Both the position numbers and the translations under genes were made by a program. The notes below the pieces were generated by a model that worked only from the letters and a program-made list of their open reading frames with translations, did not search any database and was not told where the DNA came from. A DNA stretch of 64,000 bases from Paragorgia papillata (Eukaryota; Cnidaria; Anthozoa; Scleralcyonacea; Coralliidae): NCBI GenBank assembly GCA_035771165.1, contig JAWNZC010000467.1, forward strand, positions 1,921,501 to 1,985,500. Reading direction: 5' to 3'. Below, piece after piece: positions 39,460 through 50,913 of the stretch (within the stretch, counting starts at the first letter, position 1; the number at the start of each line of letters is the position of its first letter).

Positions 39460-40795
39460 ATAAGAGCCACAAAGTTTGACTGGATTTGGTTGTCGTAAAT
39501 GCCCAAAACGCCCGTAACCTACAAGGCTTGACGTTTCTAGTGCAAAGTTTCACAGAAACTTTGCAGTATTGCGATGAGCGGCGAAAATTCACACGATAGA
39601 TAGATAGACAGTAAACTTTCTGGGGGGTAAAGTAACCATGTTTAACGACACACATACTTGTCGTAGTTGAAAGGCAAAAACCAGTGAAAATGTGAAACAC
39701 CAGTATCAGTCTTTCATATACGACAAATATTTATGTCGCTTAAAGCTCGCAAGTCCTAAAGAGCGATAACAGACCGGTTTGTACCTTATCTATGGATATT
39801 TCTTGAAAGGCGTGTATCATGGTGCATTATTTTAAAAATATATCTTAATATATCGAGAATAAAAGAAATTTCCCCACGGAATATATTAGAATAGAACTGC
39901 GCACGCGTGGTTTTGTTTGCGACTGGCGAATACAACAATGGCGGAGAAACGCAAAGGAGCGATCAATTTTCTTCTCGAAACAACGACTTTCTAGGCTTAG
40001 CTGCATGGCTAATTAAATATGGTCAGGACGAAAGGATTTATTATCTGCCTAGCGGAAGGTGTGAATAAATATTAAAAGCTTTATATTCAACTTTAATCTG
40101 GTCTGGCATGTTGACGATATTGTGAAGTCGGTTTGTAGAGTGTTGTTGGTTCGTGTCTGTTATATTTTATACGTGTGGCGCTCGAGCAGTTTTGCACATC
40201 AGCTCAATAACAAATTATGTATACTGGAGACGGCAGACTGTCTTCGCATTTTCATTTGGCGTTCAAGAAACAACTGTAGGAGAACTCTGGCCATATATAT
40301 ATCTGCACTTGCGTGAACTTAGCGCGTGATTGGGCAGACGATTCGCAAAGCTACATAACGTGAAGCTAGCAACAAATCATCAGACGATCGTAATTTATGT
40401 ATTTTTACATCCACTTCGCAGATTTTAGTCAATTTTGATCCGGATCGACTGGACGTCACACGTTACGTCTTAGTATCGGAATTCTTGTGATGCGCCAAGC
40501 TTTTTACACAAAAATTTCGAGGAGTTCAAAACGAACTTGTTGTTATGTTAAAAACAGACAGGAAAACAATAGCGAAGGGCACAAAAAACACCAGTATTCA
40601 TTTTTGTTGGAGTTTATAATATTTTCTTGCGTTCTTGATGAGAGAAAATGACTCTTTAAGAATCCCTCGAGATTCTATTTGGGGTTGTTTGTCTGAGTTT
40701 TGGCTTGTATACAATTAACTTGGACTTTCCTTTAGAAAATGGGCTGGCAGCTCTGTCCATACACGTGGCAAAAATTGTTACTATCTTTGACTAGA
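39460..40795. other. Non-coding stretch with a possible 5' exon
   Basis: No gene recognised. An ATG in AACAATGGCGG context at 39938 opens 18 codons (MAEKRKGAINFLLETTTF) before TAG, which may be a dead or short start. TTAATATATCGAG-type AT words occur around 39850. Confidence 0.4.
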
Positions 40796-40799
40796 AACT

Positions 40800-40975
40800 T
40801 TGCCCTATCCTTCTGGTTATCTCAAAAAATGTTATAAAATACGATCTGGAGATAATAATTACAAATTAAGTATTGGTGAGGTTGATGTATCAATACCCAA
40901 ACCTCAAACCCAGTGCATGAAAAAACGTTTTCTATATAATGGTGGCTTGATTTGGAATTCTATGATATTGATCTT
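40800..40975 (+). pseudogene. LINE RT C-terminal tail fragment
   Basis: YKIRSGDNNYKLSIGEV, PKPQTQCMKKRFLYNGG and LIWNS match the last ~60 residues of a Jockey/CR1-group RT (the '..R.sfsy.GaklWNslP' block). It directly precedes an endonuclease end at 40952, the reverse of normal order, so two LINE pieces are joined head to tail or the region is rearranged. Confidence 0.65.
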
Positions 40976-42607
40976 CGCCAACTAATAACCACACCGACAA
41001 GACCTGTTTCTAGATCGCTTATTGATCATATCTACGTAGTTACTCATAAGGACAATGTTTTTAAATCTGGTACTTTACCTATTGTATTAAGTGACCGTTT
41101 GCCCATTTTCGTTACATGGGTAACCCGGGGTAATTTCACCAGTACAGTCATATTTTCTATCGCTCGTTTAAAGATTTTTCCGCTGATCGTTTCGTAACTG
41201 ATTTGAATAATACACCATGGAACACCATAGAAATGTTTACGGACGTTAATGAAGCTCTTGGACATTGCTATGTTTAATTATCTACTTGACTCTACTTGAT
41301 CACGCACCCTTGAAGAAAAAGGCTTCACCAACCTGAATGGTTCACTAATGAGATTAGTCATACAATTAAGAAGCGCAACAATCTACACAAACTTGATATT
41401 TTAAGTAATACTACTATTTACTTGCGAGATTATAGGTCGGCACGTAATGGAGTGGTAAATTTAATTAGAGATGCAAAGCGCACCTTCTACCGTAAGTCTA
41501 TAAATGCTAATCTTGATAACCCAAAACTTCTTTGGAAAATAATCCGTAACATTGCACCCATGGGCGCCGGAACCACGGGGGCAGCGGGGGAGCTGCCCCC
41601 GTTGCCCTTTGCTTACTGGGGCACACGGGGTCAGCTGTGTGCCCTTTCCTAAATACAATATCTTATACTTGCTTTTGAATTTATTTAATCACTCTAAGTT
41701 AAAATTAATACTGCCCAAATTCGGAAAGCAAAAACATTTAAATTTTACGAACGGAGATGCGTAATTAGGAGAAAAGAACCCAAACTAATTGCTGCTGGTC
41801 GTCGTGATCGACGATTGACGAAGTGAGATCGATGTGAATATGTGATTTAAAATGAAAATTAATAATATAAATTATTATTATTAATTATTTAAAATTGTTA
41901 TTGACAAACGTTTACTGCGAGTCTGTCAGTCTGTGTGTATCTTCCATTAACTAGACAGTAACTAGACAGCTAGACCCAGCTAGACGGCTTCTCCCACTAA
42001 ATAAAAAAAATTCCTTTTGCTTGTTTGCCAAGTAAGGTGAAAGTGCCCTTTTTCAGATTCTGCCCCCGCATGCACTAAGTTGCTTCAGGCGTCTCTGATA
42101 GCACCATCGAAGTGTTCTAACTTGCCTAACCACTTAACTATAAACGATAAAACCTTTACAGACCCTAAAGATATTGATAATTTGTTCAATGATCACTTTG
42201 CACTCATTGGGGACTATCTTAAGCTTGAAAATTCTATAGCATCTCTAACTGGGACTACCTTACTAATTTTGTTTCTTCTAAACTACCACCAAATACCACG
42301 TTTACTATTCCTACAGATTCAGAAGATTTTGTACTCAATCTGCTGTAACCATTTGTCTGTAACTAAAGCTGCTGGGTTAGACGATGTTAGTGGTTATTTT
42401 CTTAAATTAGGCGCACCATCTATCTCGCCCATCCTAACGAAGATTTATAATCTTGGCATTACCTCAGCCGTTTCTCCTAACTTATGGAAAATTGCTAAAG
42501 ATTCTCCCCTATTTAAAGCTGGCTCGCTTTCTGAACGCTCTAACTTTCGTCCTATCTCTGTTTTAGCAATTATTTCAAACATGTTCATGCGCAAACTGGA
42601 TTTATAA
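40952..42607 (+). pseudogene. LINE ORF2 fragment (endonuclease end to RT fingers), interrupted
   Basis: The endonuclease end reads DIDLRQLITTPTRPVSRSLI, LIDHIYVV and LSDRLPIFV. A linker follows (EWFTNEISHTIKKRNN, YRSARNGVVNLIRDAKRTFY, NPKLLWKIIRNIAP) up to 41558. After a ~0.5-kb insertion it resumes at 42082 with LTINDKTFTDPKDIDNLFND and continues to KAAGLDDVSGYFLKL, FKAGSLSERSNFRPISVLAI. It ends at 42607 before the catalytic palm. Several frameshifts. In the family this protein nicks target DNA and reverse transcribes the element RNA. Confidence 0.85.
41559..42081 (+). mobile_element. C/G-ended element inserted in the LINE
   Basis: CATGGGCGCCGGAACCACGG and GGGGGCAGCGGGGGAGCTGC at the left and AGTGCCCTTTTTCAGATTC with TGCCCCCGCATGC at the right bound ~520 bp that break the LINE reading at NIAP. 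It resembles 28975-29235 in reverse. The interior is AT-rich with no open frame of note. Confidence 0.65.
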
Positions 42608-42693
42608 TTAAGAAATCAGATAATAAACGGCACAAACAAAAAATCGTTTATTACCACATTTTTTAATTATAAATTCAACACGAGACTATTGGG

Positions 42694-42917
42694 TAGTGTT
42701 TTACCTGGGGTTACAAACACTCGAGAACAGCAAAATCAGTCGGCCTATTATCTCGTAATTTTCAATGTTCTCTCGTCTTTGTAAAACATTTGAAAACAAT
42801 AAAAATCACACGGCTTGCAGCATCGTGATTATTCTCTCATGTTTTACAAATACTCGAGAACAATGAAATACTTGATTTTCATCATCCACTCGTGTTTGTA
42901 ACCCCTGGTAAAACACT
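42694..42917. mobile_element. MITE with AGTGTTTTACC ends
   Basis: The ends are AGTGTTTTACCTGGGGTTAC and its near-perfect inverse ending GGTAAAACACT, ~30-bp arms. The interior has ACTCGAGAACA and ATTATTCTCTC words in both directions. Non-coding. Confidence 0.82.
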
Positions 42918-42930
42918 CCCACTTCTTTGT

Positions 42931-43203
42931 GAAATATTTCTGGAAATTTGCATTGAGAATTAATGTGAAAGTCACATCGACGAATGAGAACGGACGCATA
43001 TAGTCAGAATTCTATAGCATACGTGCAGGCTATATATAGATAGCCTTTCGCCCACTATGCGTCTCCTATTCCACATAGCTTACTTGCAAGCTAGGATAAA
43101 AACAACATCGTTTTCGCCAGTTACAGTTTTACAAACAGTACAACAGTAATGTTCTTTTTCCCAGACGAAAGGTAACAATTTACAAATTAACATTATAGCT
43201 TAC
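42931..43203. other. Intron-like spacer
   Basis: No gene seen. It follows the SRCR exon's donor (minus strand). Confidence 0.4.
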
Positions 43204-43527
43204 TCGATTCGTTGGTACATTGAACACCGGCATCTTTGTGGTGGATACAATTCTGTCTCCCCCATCCTCCATGAGCACAGCTGGCTAAGGACCGTTCACG
43301 TCCTTCACATTTAACGTTATCTAGCCATATTGTTCCATTACCATCCGGAACATCACGACCTCGAAGAGCTGCTCTAGCCCCTGAAAAGCCAAGTTGTCGA
43401 CAAACCACGTAAGCATCGATTAAGCCCCAGTTGTTATCACAAATCGTTCCCCATTTTTCATGATAAAATATTTCGACACGTCCAATACCCGATCTATTAA
43501 ATGGTCCTTGTAATCGGATGAAAGAAC
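43204..43527 (-). CDS. SRCR domain exon 2
   Basis: 324 nt, phase 1-1. The acceptor is TATTTTTCATAG and the donor GTAAGC. The domain reads IRLQGPFNRSGIGRVEIFY, WGTICDNNWG, VVCRQLGFSGARAALRGRDV, GTIWLDNVKCEG, LASCAHGGWG and DAGVQC. All six cysteines of the group A pattern are present, as are the conserved tryptophans. It is closest in layout to the exons at 14085 and 45707. Likely an extracellular module of a receptor or secreted protein. No stop or frameshift, so it is probably functional. The equal length and phase mean it can splice directly to either of the others. Confidence 0.93.
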
Positions 43528-45245
43528 CTATGAAAAATATTAATAAAATTGAAATGCTTCTATTAAAGATTGAATTACTCGAAACGCTATTGATCGGTCG
43601 ATAAGTCAACAACTAACAACGACGGACTTTAACTCTTTCCCTTTTCGAATCGGTCTTTAGTATTTTATTCTGGCTAACCCCAGACGATTTTATTCACCTC
43701 TGGGGAAACCCTCGGCAGGAATTAGTTAATATTCAAGTTTAGTCCAGCTTTCGTCACCTGACATGCACTCAAAACGTTCCTTGTTGTTTACGTAAAAAGC
43801 GCTACAGCCTTGTGTGTCTGCGTAAGCCGTTTTACTTAGTTGCATTGTTCGAGAATGCGGCCTTTTCGAGTTTTGAAAGCAATGTCTCAATTGAAGGTTT
43901 ATCTTGTGTTTGGCAACATTTCAGAATTCAAAAACTAACAACTACTTATCATCAGGCAGTATAAATAGATATTTGTTATGAATTTGGTTAAACGTTTTTT
44001 GACAAACTCTACTCCGCTACTGTATCTTGTGATCGGAGTGCGAATGTTTTCAACCGCAAAACGAGTTTTAGCCTTCTTTGACATTGGATTTGTTTGAATT
44101 TGCTACGGCATGACTTGTAACATTTTTTTTTGTTTTTGACTTGTACGTGTTCGTTGCCTATTGCTACATGTGCACTCGGAATAAGTCGGTACTCGTGCAT
44201 GGTGTTCGGGTAACCGCGGTTTCCCTCTTGCGGTTCACGTAGCGACACCAACTTCACCGCAACCGCACCGCCAGTTAACCGCAACCGCACCGCCAACTAA
44301 CCGCCAGTTAACCGCAGCCGCAGTGTTAGGTTATTTCTGAGCGGTACTCTATATCACTTTTAAAAGAACAGAAACAAATCAACGTCTACGCATAAAGCAA
44401 AACAACGTCTCGAGTAAAAGGAAACCCGTTAAACCGAAACGCGAAAGGAGGAAAAAGCAATAGTAAAACTTGAAAACCAACGAAGACTTAAAGGCCGGCG
44501 GAAAATGTAAGTTTACGGTAAAAATATAGAGCAGCCGCTCTGATCTCAGTAATCACGAACATTTAGTAGCAAAACTGTTCGAGTTTCCGTGTTTACATCC
44601 TGTCCTTAAAGCATTTTAAACGTATCCATTGCATGTCGCTTTGCTTGCCTGTTGTATTCTTTATCTGTGGCTGCCGTCTTAATATCTTCTTTTAAATAGT
44701 TCTCTTATTGTAAAACCACTTGTGACTTAACGTAGCTTGTCCATAATTTGGCATAAAACTCGGAAAAGGCCGTAAAACGTACAAATGCTGTTGAAATATT
44801 TATTAACATGTAGGTGAAAACAGTTTCAGCACTTCATATTTCGAAATGAAAAATTGTTTTTGTTAATAGCAGGAAAATGAATATAGCTGTAGGTAGTTGT
44901 TTGAGTAGTTTTCAATCAATTCAATGTTTTTGAAAAATGTTTTCAGATACTGTAGCGAGTTTTTTTGTAAATATAGAATGAAAGAATTGTAAAATATAAT
45001 TTTATAATTACGCCTGCCTCATTACCCAGTTTCCAGGCCCCCAATAGAAAAGAGGGGAAGGATGGGGGGTCCATTATTGTTTTCTAATCAGGAGGTATTT
45101 AGAAAAATTCATGTAAAAGCGGGCGAGGGGATGTTGCATTTATTTATTTCTAGTAGACTGAAACTTTATTTATAGAAAGTTAAAATCACGTGGTTAGCAG
45201 AAGCCAATCTTACTCAGGGCCCTCTAAACGGATTACAACTAAGAC
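43528..45245. other. Intron-like stretch
   Basis: No exon recognised between the two SRCR exons. At 44210-44330 a short cluster repeats CCGCAACCGCACCGCCAGTTAACCG-type words (split here over 44250-44315). The frame at 44009-44296 is driven by this cluster. Confidence 0.5.
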
Positions 45246-45415
45246 ATATGTGTTGGTTTTACGGAGGAAGGAAAACAGGAGAACACAGCGAAAAACACTC
45301 AAAGCACAGGAGAGACCAACTAAACTCTACTCACACGAGTCTCAAGAAGTCACCCATCCAAGAACTAACGCCGTCCAACCATGCCTACAATAACTTTAGA
45401 CTCGCCAACCGTGCT
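45246..45415 (-). mobile_element. Degenerate 5S-headed SINE, copy 4
   Basis: GGTTTTACGGAGGAAGGAAA, GCACAGGAGAGACCAACTAA and GTCACCCATCCAAGAACTAA match the minus-strand body and head of the SINE at 12643-12964. The 5' head and the tail are lost. Confidence 0.8.
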
Positions 45416-45706
45416 CCCCTTTATTAAATTAATCCTCATAAAAATTAACTTTGTAGTATTATGTAAATAGTTAGCAGTTTTAATATGTATTAACTCATGT
45501 TTCTGACCAAGGTTTCCTAGAGGTGAATAAAATCGTCTGGCGTTTTCCAGAATAGAATACTAAAGACCAATTCGGACATGGAGAAAAGTTAATGTATTTT
45601 AATGTTACGTATACACACGGCTCTTTGAAAACCAGATGGTGTTGAATAGGCTACCGTGTCAAAAAAGCTTTAGTTAAAGATTAAAGATTAAAGAAAAATA
45701 GCTTAC

Positions 45707-46030
45707 CCGATTCGTTACTACATCTGACACCGGCATCATCTTGGTGAATGCAATTGTGTATTCCCCATCCTTTATGACTACACCCGGCTAAGTACTGTTC
45801 ACTTCCTGTACAATCAACCTCATCGATCCATATTGTTCCATTACCATCCGGAACATCACGACGTTGAAGAGCTGCACTGACTCCGCGAAAGCCAAGTTGT
45901 CGACAAACCACGTAAGCATCGTTAAAGTCCCAGTTGTTCTCACAAACCGTTCCCCATTTTCCTTGGTAAAATATTTCAACACGTCCAATACCTGAGTTCT
46001 TTAATGGTCCTTGCAATCTGATGGTAATAC
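45707..46030 (-). CDS. SRCR domain exon 3
   Basis: 324 nt, phase 1-1. The acceptor is CTATTTTTTGTAG and the donor GTAAGC. The domain has IRLQGPLKNSGIGRVEIFY, WGTVCENNWDFNDAYVVC, RQLGFRGVSAALQRRDVPDG, GTIWIDEVDCTG, LAGCSHKGWG and DAGVRC, with all six cysteines. Read on the minus strand it would precede the exon at 43204 in the transcript. Its upstream (right-hand) flank is a duplicate of the flank of the 14-kb exon, so 14085-18290 and 45707-49630 probably came from one ancestral segment. Confidence 0.93.
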
Positions 46031-46430
46031 CTACAAAAAATAGCTGTAAATTTAGAATGTATCTTTCTTATAAAAAAATTTACTAAAATTTATTTATTGA
46101 TTGATTGATTGATCGATTTTTTTACTGTATCCGAAAGCAGAACACATAACAAAGTCTGACTTATATATAGTGGAACTAATTCGTGCAATAGTCTCCCAAA
46201 CAAGCTGAAAAACGCAAAAACCTTGAATTCTTTCAACGTTCTTCTCACTGCAACTGGCTTGCGGTATTTTCATTTTTACTTATATATGTAAATATACTGT
46301 TCTTGCATATTAAAATTTTGTATGGTATATTCTTCACGGCTCTATTAACAAAAGGTGCGCATAGCGTACATGTATCTGAGCCAAACCCGATAAAAGATAA
46401 TTAGCCGCCTAATATTGCTATAATGGCACA
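46031..46430. other. Intron-like spacer
   Basis: No gene seen. ATTGATTGATTGATCG low-complexity near 46095 and TACATGTATCTG at about 46370 mark the beginning of the duplicated region. Confidence 0.45.
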
Positions 46431-47053
46431 AATGAAATCGTAATGCATTCAATTTTATCCTTCATATTCAGCCTCGATTTCAAGACATTGTTCGCGCCCA
46501 TTGAAGCAAATTCGAGAAGTGACTATTAATCCAGTTCAGTGAACGTAATAAGCGAAAGAGATGACACGTCAATCCGTTGATAATACATCATTTTCCAAAA
46601 TTACGCGACTAGGTCGAAAATATTGCTGTCGACATGTGAGTTTTATGGCAATTCAAAATACTTCATCAATATAACTGACTTTGTCATTGTATTTAACATT
46701 CCTATGGATTGCATTATAATATGGTTAAATAATTCGCCATTCGGTCTGCGTTAACGTCCTCATTTCATTGAATTCTGACTGTGTGACACCACATCGCTAT
46801 AAAACTCACACCACGCCTCGTGCACGTCCGCTTCCGGTGTCGCGTAATTTTGAATATCGGCGTAAAAAAGTAAATATCGTGGGGCAGATCGTGGTTTATT
46901 AGAAACAACTTACAGCAGCCTATTTAAATAGGCAGTCAATGACTACATGTGTGTACTTGCTAATAAACTTGATTGTATTGAAAATGTAAAAGAGCACTAC
47001 CGGTTCACTTGAGAGATATATACTTCTCATTTTTAACCCTTTAACAGGGAAAA

Positions 47054-47190
47054 GTACACTCCACTCCACTCCACTCCACAACCACTCCACTCCACTCCAC
47101 TCCACTCCACAACCACTTCACTCCACTCCACTACACTCTCTCCACTCCAATCCACTCCACACGACGACACTCGACCGCAACGCACTACGT
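47054..47190. repeat. (ACTCC)n pentanucleotide microsatellite
   Basis: CACTCC/ACTCC pentamers repeat about 20 times with CACAACC interruptions. The minus-strand frame at 46920-47105 is antisense to it. Confidence 0.95.
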
Positions 47191-48040
47191 ACACTACACT
47201 GAAATAAACTCTACTTAACGAGGGTAGCTCAATTACAAAAGCTATTTCTAATTTCTCCTAGCGGATGGTGATAAATCAACTACATGTATCAACGTTCACT
47301 TTATACCAAGAATATTATTTTCTTAATCCAACATTAAACCATTAAATAAACTTATCTCTAGAAGCTTTAATACTTATATATTTTACTATTTCTAACGCCT
47401 GATGATTTTACTCGTTAATCGGAGACCCCTCGCAGAAATTTCCCTCTCGAAGGGTTTATAAGGTTGTTTTCCTGACACATATGGCAAGTATCTATAAGCT
47501 AAATTTTAAAAAAAAGGAGTTCAAAATTCTGGGATTGTTTGTCCCTTGAAGACGTCTTCATAAAGACGTGTTGGCCTGACTCGATAAATCGCACAATGAT
47601 TGTTTTTTTCAACTTTTCAATGATCTTGTATATCGCACAAAAACTGCGGTTGATCACACTTGCAAGTTTACTATAAGTCATATGGCCAGAAAAGTCGGAC
47701 ATTGCGCCTGCGGCACAGCAGCGTTATCTCATAAAAAAGAAACATTTACAGCAAAATAAAATACAAGGGTTTACAAGGCTGATACTTTGCAAAGATGGTT
47801 TCTAATTCTAGGTCTATTACTACTTATAATAACACAACAAGATTTCATAGAAGTGATTGTTAACTTCTTCCATTTGGTAGCTAGTTATGGCTAGTTGGCG
47901 CTCTATTAGGCCTTGTAAATGTTCTCAAATAAAGCGCTGAGCGCGATATTTGATGGCAGATTGCATGAATCGAATAACTATTTTTAATTTGCAACGACGG
48001 AGTCTTGTGGTACAATCTTACCTATTTCTAAATCAAAGTA

Positions 48041-48371
48041 CGGGTGGCGTGTGCTGTTAGGGCGCTGCCTCTCACCGCTGTAGTTAAGCCCAGTTGGACG
48101 GGGTTAGTACTTGGATGGGTGACCGTCTGCGAATAACCCTGTTCTCGAACTTGAATTTCATGTGAGTAGAGTTTAGTTGGTCTCTCCTGTGCTTCGAGGG
48201 TTTTTCGCAGGCTTCTGCGGTTTTCCTCCCTCCGTAAAATCAACACTTAGGTCTTAGCTTATGTCGTGCACTTTAACATGAGCCTCTGGCTCGGATGATT
48301 GGGCGACCACATCCTGTGCTTACGACGTTAAATAAATCATTACTCATTACATTACTCATTACTCATTACTT
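48041..48371 (+). mobile_element. SINE with 5S-rRNA-derived head, copy 5 (best preserved)
   Basis: The head (48041-48130) includes GCTGCCTCTCACCGCTGTAG, TTAAGCCCAGTTGGACGGGG and TTAGTACTTGGATGGGTGAC, i.e. the 5S rRNA internal promoter boxes. The body ends GAGCCTCTGGCTCGGATGAT, then CTTACGACGTTAAATAAATC and (ATTACTC)n. Nearly identical to 12643-12964 on the other strand, so the subfamily moved recently. The AAATAAA-plus-short-repeat end is like that of the LINE at 20.4 kb, whose machinery could mobilise it; this is inference. Confidence 0.92.
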
Positions 48372-49649
48372 TTCGTTAGAGCGGTGCAAAGAAGTTGCTC
48401 CAAAATCCAGCAAAATATGTGTAGTTTGCAAGCTTTTCGTGACCAAGGTTATTATGAGATTCAAATTGCAGTATAAACGCATGTTCATTTTCAGTCAAAA
48501 ATACGACCAGAATAAGCAACACCATGGCCACATTTGATATCAAAATTATCGTAAAAAGTGGTCTTTCAGAGCCTGTAATTATTGAGGTCAGCAGCTTTAT
48601 TCTGCCCCAGCTATAGGCCGGGAGACAGTGGGCATGATTGAAAATTACCGGAAGCTCCAACGCTAGATTGCAGGAAGGGCCGCGCGCGAAATTGAAAATG
48701 GTTAATACAGTCCTACAAACTAAACTCGTCCATAATTTATAGAATGTTGCAAAATTTCGAAAGAATTTTTTGTAAGTATAGGTTAGTGACCGAAACCGAG
48801 TTCACTACGCTGCTTATTAACCCGACTTAGTTTATTCATGACACAGACGATATTTGTCGTTATTTAACAAAAAATGGTATTCTAGACGTAGTTTTAAAGC
48901 GATATAGTAGGTCATTTAATATGCAAGGTCAATAACCTATATATTAACCGCGGCACATCAAAGATAATTTATGCACGAATAACCTAAGTCATAATAATGG
49001 TCAATGTGCCCCTGAGGAAGGTCAAATATATTTTACAATGAATGTCCATAATAAATATATTGGCTATAGATTCACCAGGCGGAAAGCGTAATCTTCGTAA
49101 CGTAAAGTCGACAGAAGAGTTGGTATGATCTCGAGAAGAAATCACGAGATACATCATTTGTTCACATCATAAACTGTTTCTTAGCAGAGAGGTATGCGGT
49201 GCTTTGAATTAATTATGTTAGAGTTGAAAACCACGTTGGTTTCCATAACAAATAGCAAGTTTCCGGCAAAAGCTTGTTTTACGCAGGAGTCCGCTGATTA
49301 CTATGTGGGCTCAAATGTCCAAAATTTCTGGCCATGCACGTTAAAAATATTTACTAGTTACATCAGCAATATTGGCTTTCTTAGAAAATAATATGTGTTG
49401 CTCTTCGACTAGCTTCGTACAATTATATGGCGGCGAAATATTACAAACACGGTCGGATAAAAAATACTTGTTTCCACCCTTCAAACTGACTGCTCGTATA
49501 GTTAACGCAAAAAAATCGGAGCTTTGATTGTCCCCAATTAAATTGTCGCGCGTTGGTTAGAGTTAAACAACAAGTTAACACAGACACGCAACACGATAGC
49601 AATATATCTGCTGCGCAGAGACAAAAAATAATCTCTTTTTTTTGTTGAT

Positions 49650-50500
49650 TTAAGGGTTAGCGTGATTAAATAAAGTTCACCTTTTCTTACATTACTTCAT
49701 TGGCTGATAGATCGATTGAGAAATTGATCGATTGATCAATTAACTAATTTGTTATTTGATCGATTTGTTTGTTGAACGATTAACTTGTTCTAATAGGCTA
49801 ATACTAAAATTAGTTTTTGTTACTTTTAAATATCTTGGTAAAGTTGCAATTTAAATAAGACCTGTTTTTCAAAAAAATTTCATAGACTAATAGTTGGAAA
49901 TAGGCCATTGCAACGTGTCTGTTTTTCTTCTTTAATTCTGAAAAAACTTTTAATTGGTATTTAGAGATAAACAATTTAGTTAGCCAAAAAAGCTTTTTAA
50001 AGCTGTTCTTTTGCTAGAAATAATTGCCGCGTTATATATTCAAGTTTTGCATTTAAATTGTAGTGTTGCGCAGAGGACTCGACAAATAATAAAACATCCC
50101 TTTTGCTATACTTTTTTAACTTTTTCAGCAATGTAAACCTTTCAATTCTGTTTCAGAAATGTAACCACAACCTTAAACTTTTAAAAACTATTGAAAAACA
50201 GAATTTCTAATGCCGTAGAAAGTGCGGCGCATCTTACTTCAGCTTGTCAATTTTATTTTTGGAAATAGCTCAAACATTTGAGACAAGAAATAATCCTTGT
50301 TTACCTTACTGATCAAAAAAATAGAAATTTGTTGCTTAATGAATATACCAAGTACTTAATATATTGGGAATATTTTGTTGTCAAATTATATAATTTGTAA
50401 ATAATGTTGTAACTGTGCAGGGGCGGGGATTTAGCGTTAGTCAAATAAGTCGTACGACTAAGGTATAAAAAAATTCGCAAGAAAAAATTATTATCGTATC
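49650..50500. other. Non-coding stretch
   Basis: TTGATCGATT words repeat at 49700-49780. The rest is AT-rich with no gene recognised. Confidence 0.5.
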
Positions 50501-50509
50501 GTTCTTCCC

Positions 50510-50913
50510 TCCGCCTCGAGCTCGCCGAGATAATCGACTAGGTGAGACTGCCGACCGGCATGTTAACCCGTGCCGCGAGGTTTACTTCGTTCTTTCTCGA
50601 CGGATTTGACCCTATTGTATCAGCCACTGTGATTGGTTGACTTTATAAATTAGCCTTTATAGCGACCTGTGATTGGTTTGCCGAGTGTTTGCCGGATGTA
50701 TTTGTCTTTCTCGACGGATTTAGACCCGTTGTGTCACCCTTTGTGATTGGCTTGATTTTTCAATAACTCTTTATCAAGAGCACGGATTGATTTAGCCGCG
50801 TTTTACTTTGTAGTTCTCGACTGATTTGTGGACTGATCAGTGATCGATTCTGATTAACTTGCGCTAGGCAGGTCGTGTCACAGTCACTATAAGCGGATTC
50901 TTTCGTTTCGAAC
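50510..50913 (+). promoter_or_regulatory. Possible promoter with repeated CCAAT-type motifs
   Basis: TGTGATTGG recurs at about 50629, 50668 and 50741, each following a TTTCTCGACGGATTT-type word or a similar repeat. TGATTGG is an inverted CCAAT box. An ACTATAAGCGG word lies about 25 bp before the ATG at 50914. The repeats could also be a short tandem duplication. Confidence 0.35.

Larger units (their letters stand above)
46431..49630 (+). repeat. Local duplication, copy 2 (interrupted)
   Basis: 46493-47685 matches about 17590-18040, and 49345-49628 matches about 18045-18285. The ~1.65 kb between (47690-49340) is foreign to copy 1 and contains a young 5S-headed SINE. A pentanucleotide expansion (47054-47190) and other small differences also distinguish the two copies. 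Confidence 0.82.

Noticed and set aside
44009..44296. 95-codon minus frame
   Set aside because: Its start is a translation of the short CCGCAACCG repeat cluster and no domain follows.
48041..48165. Functional 5S rRNA gene
   Set aside because: Only the internal promoter part resembles 5S. The first ~45 nt and the 3' end do not, and a SINE body and tail follow.
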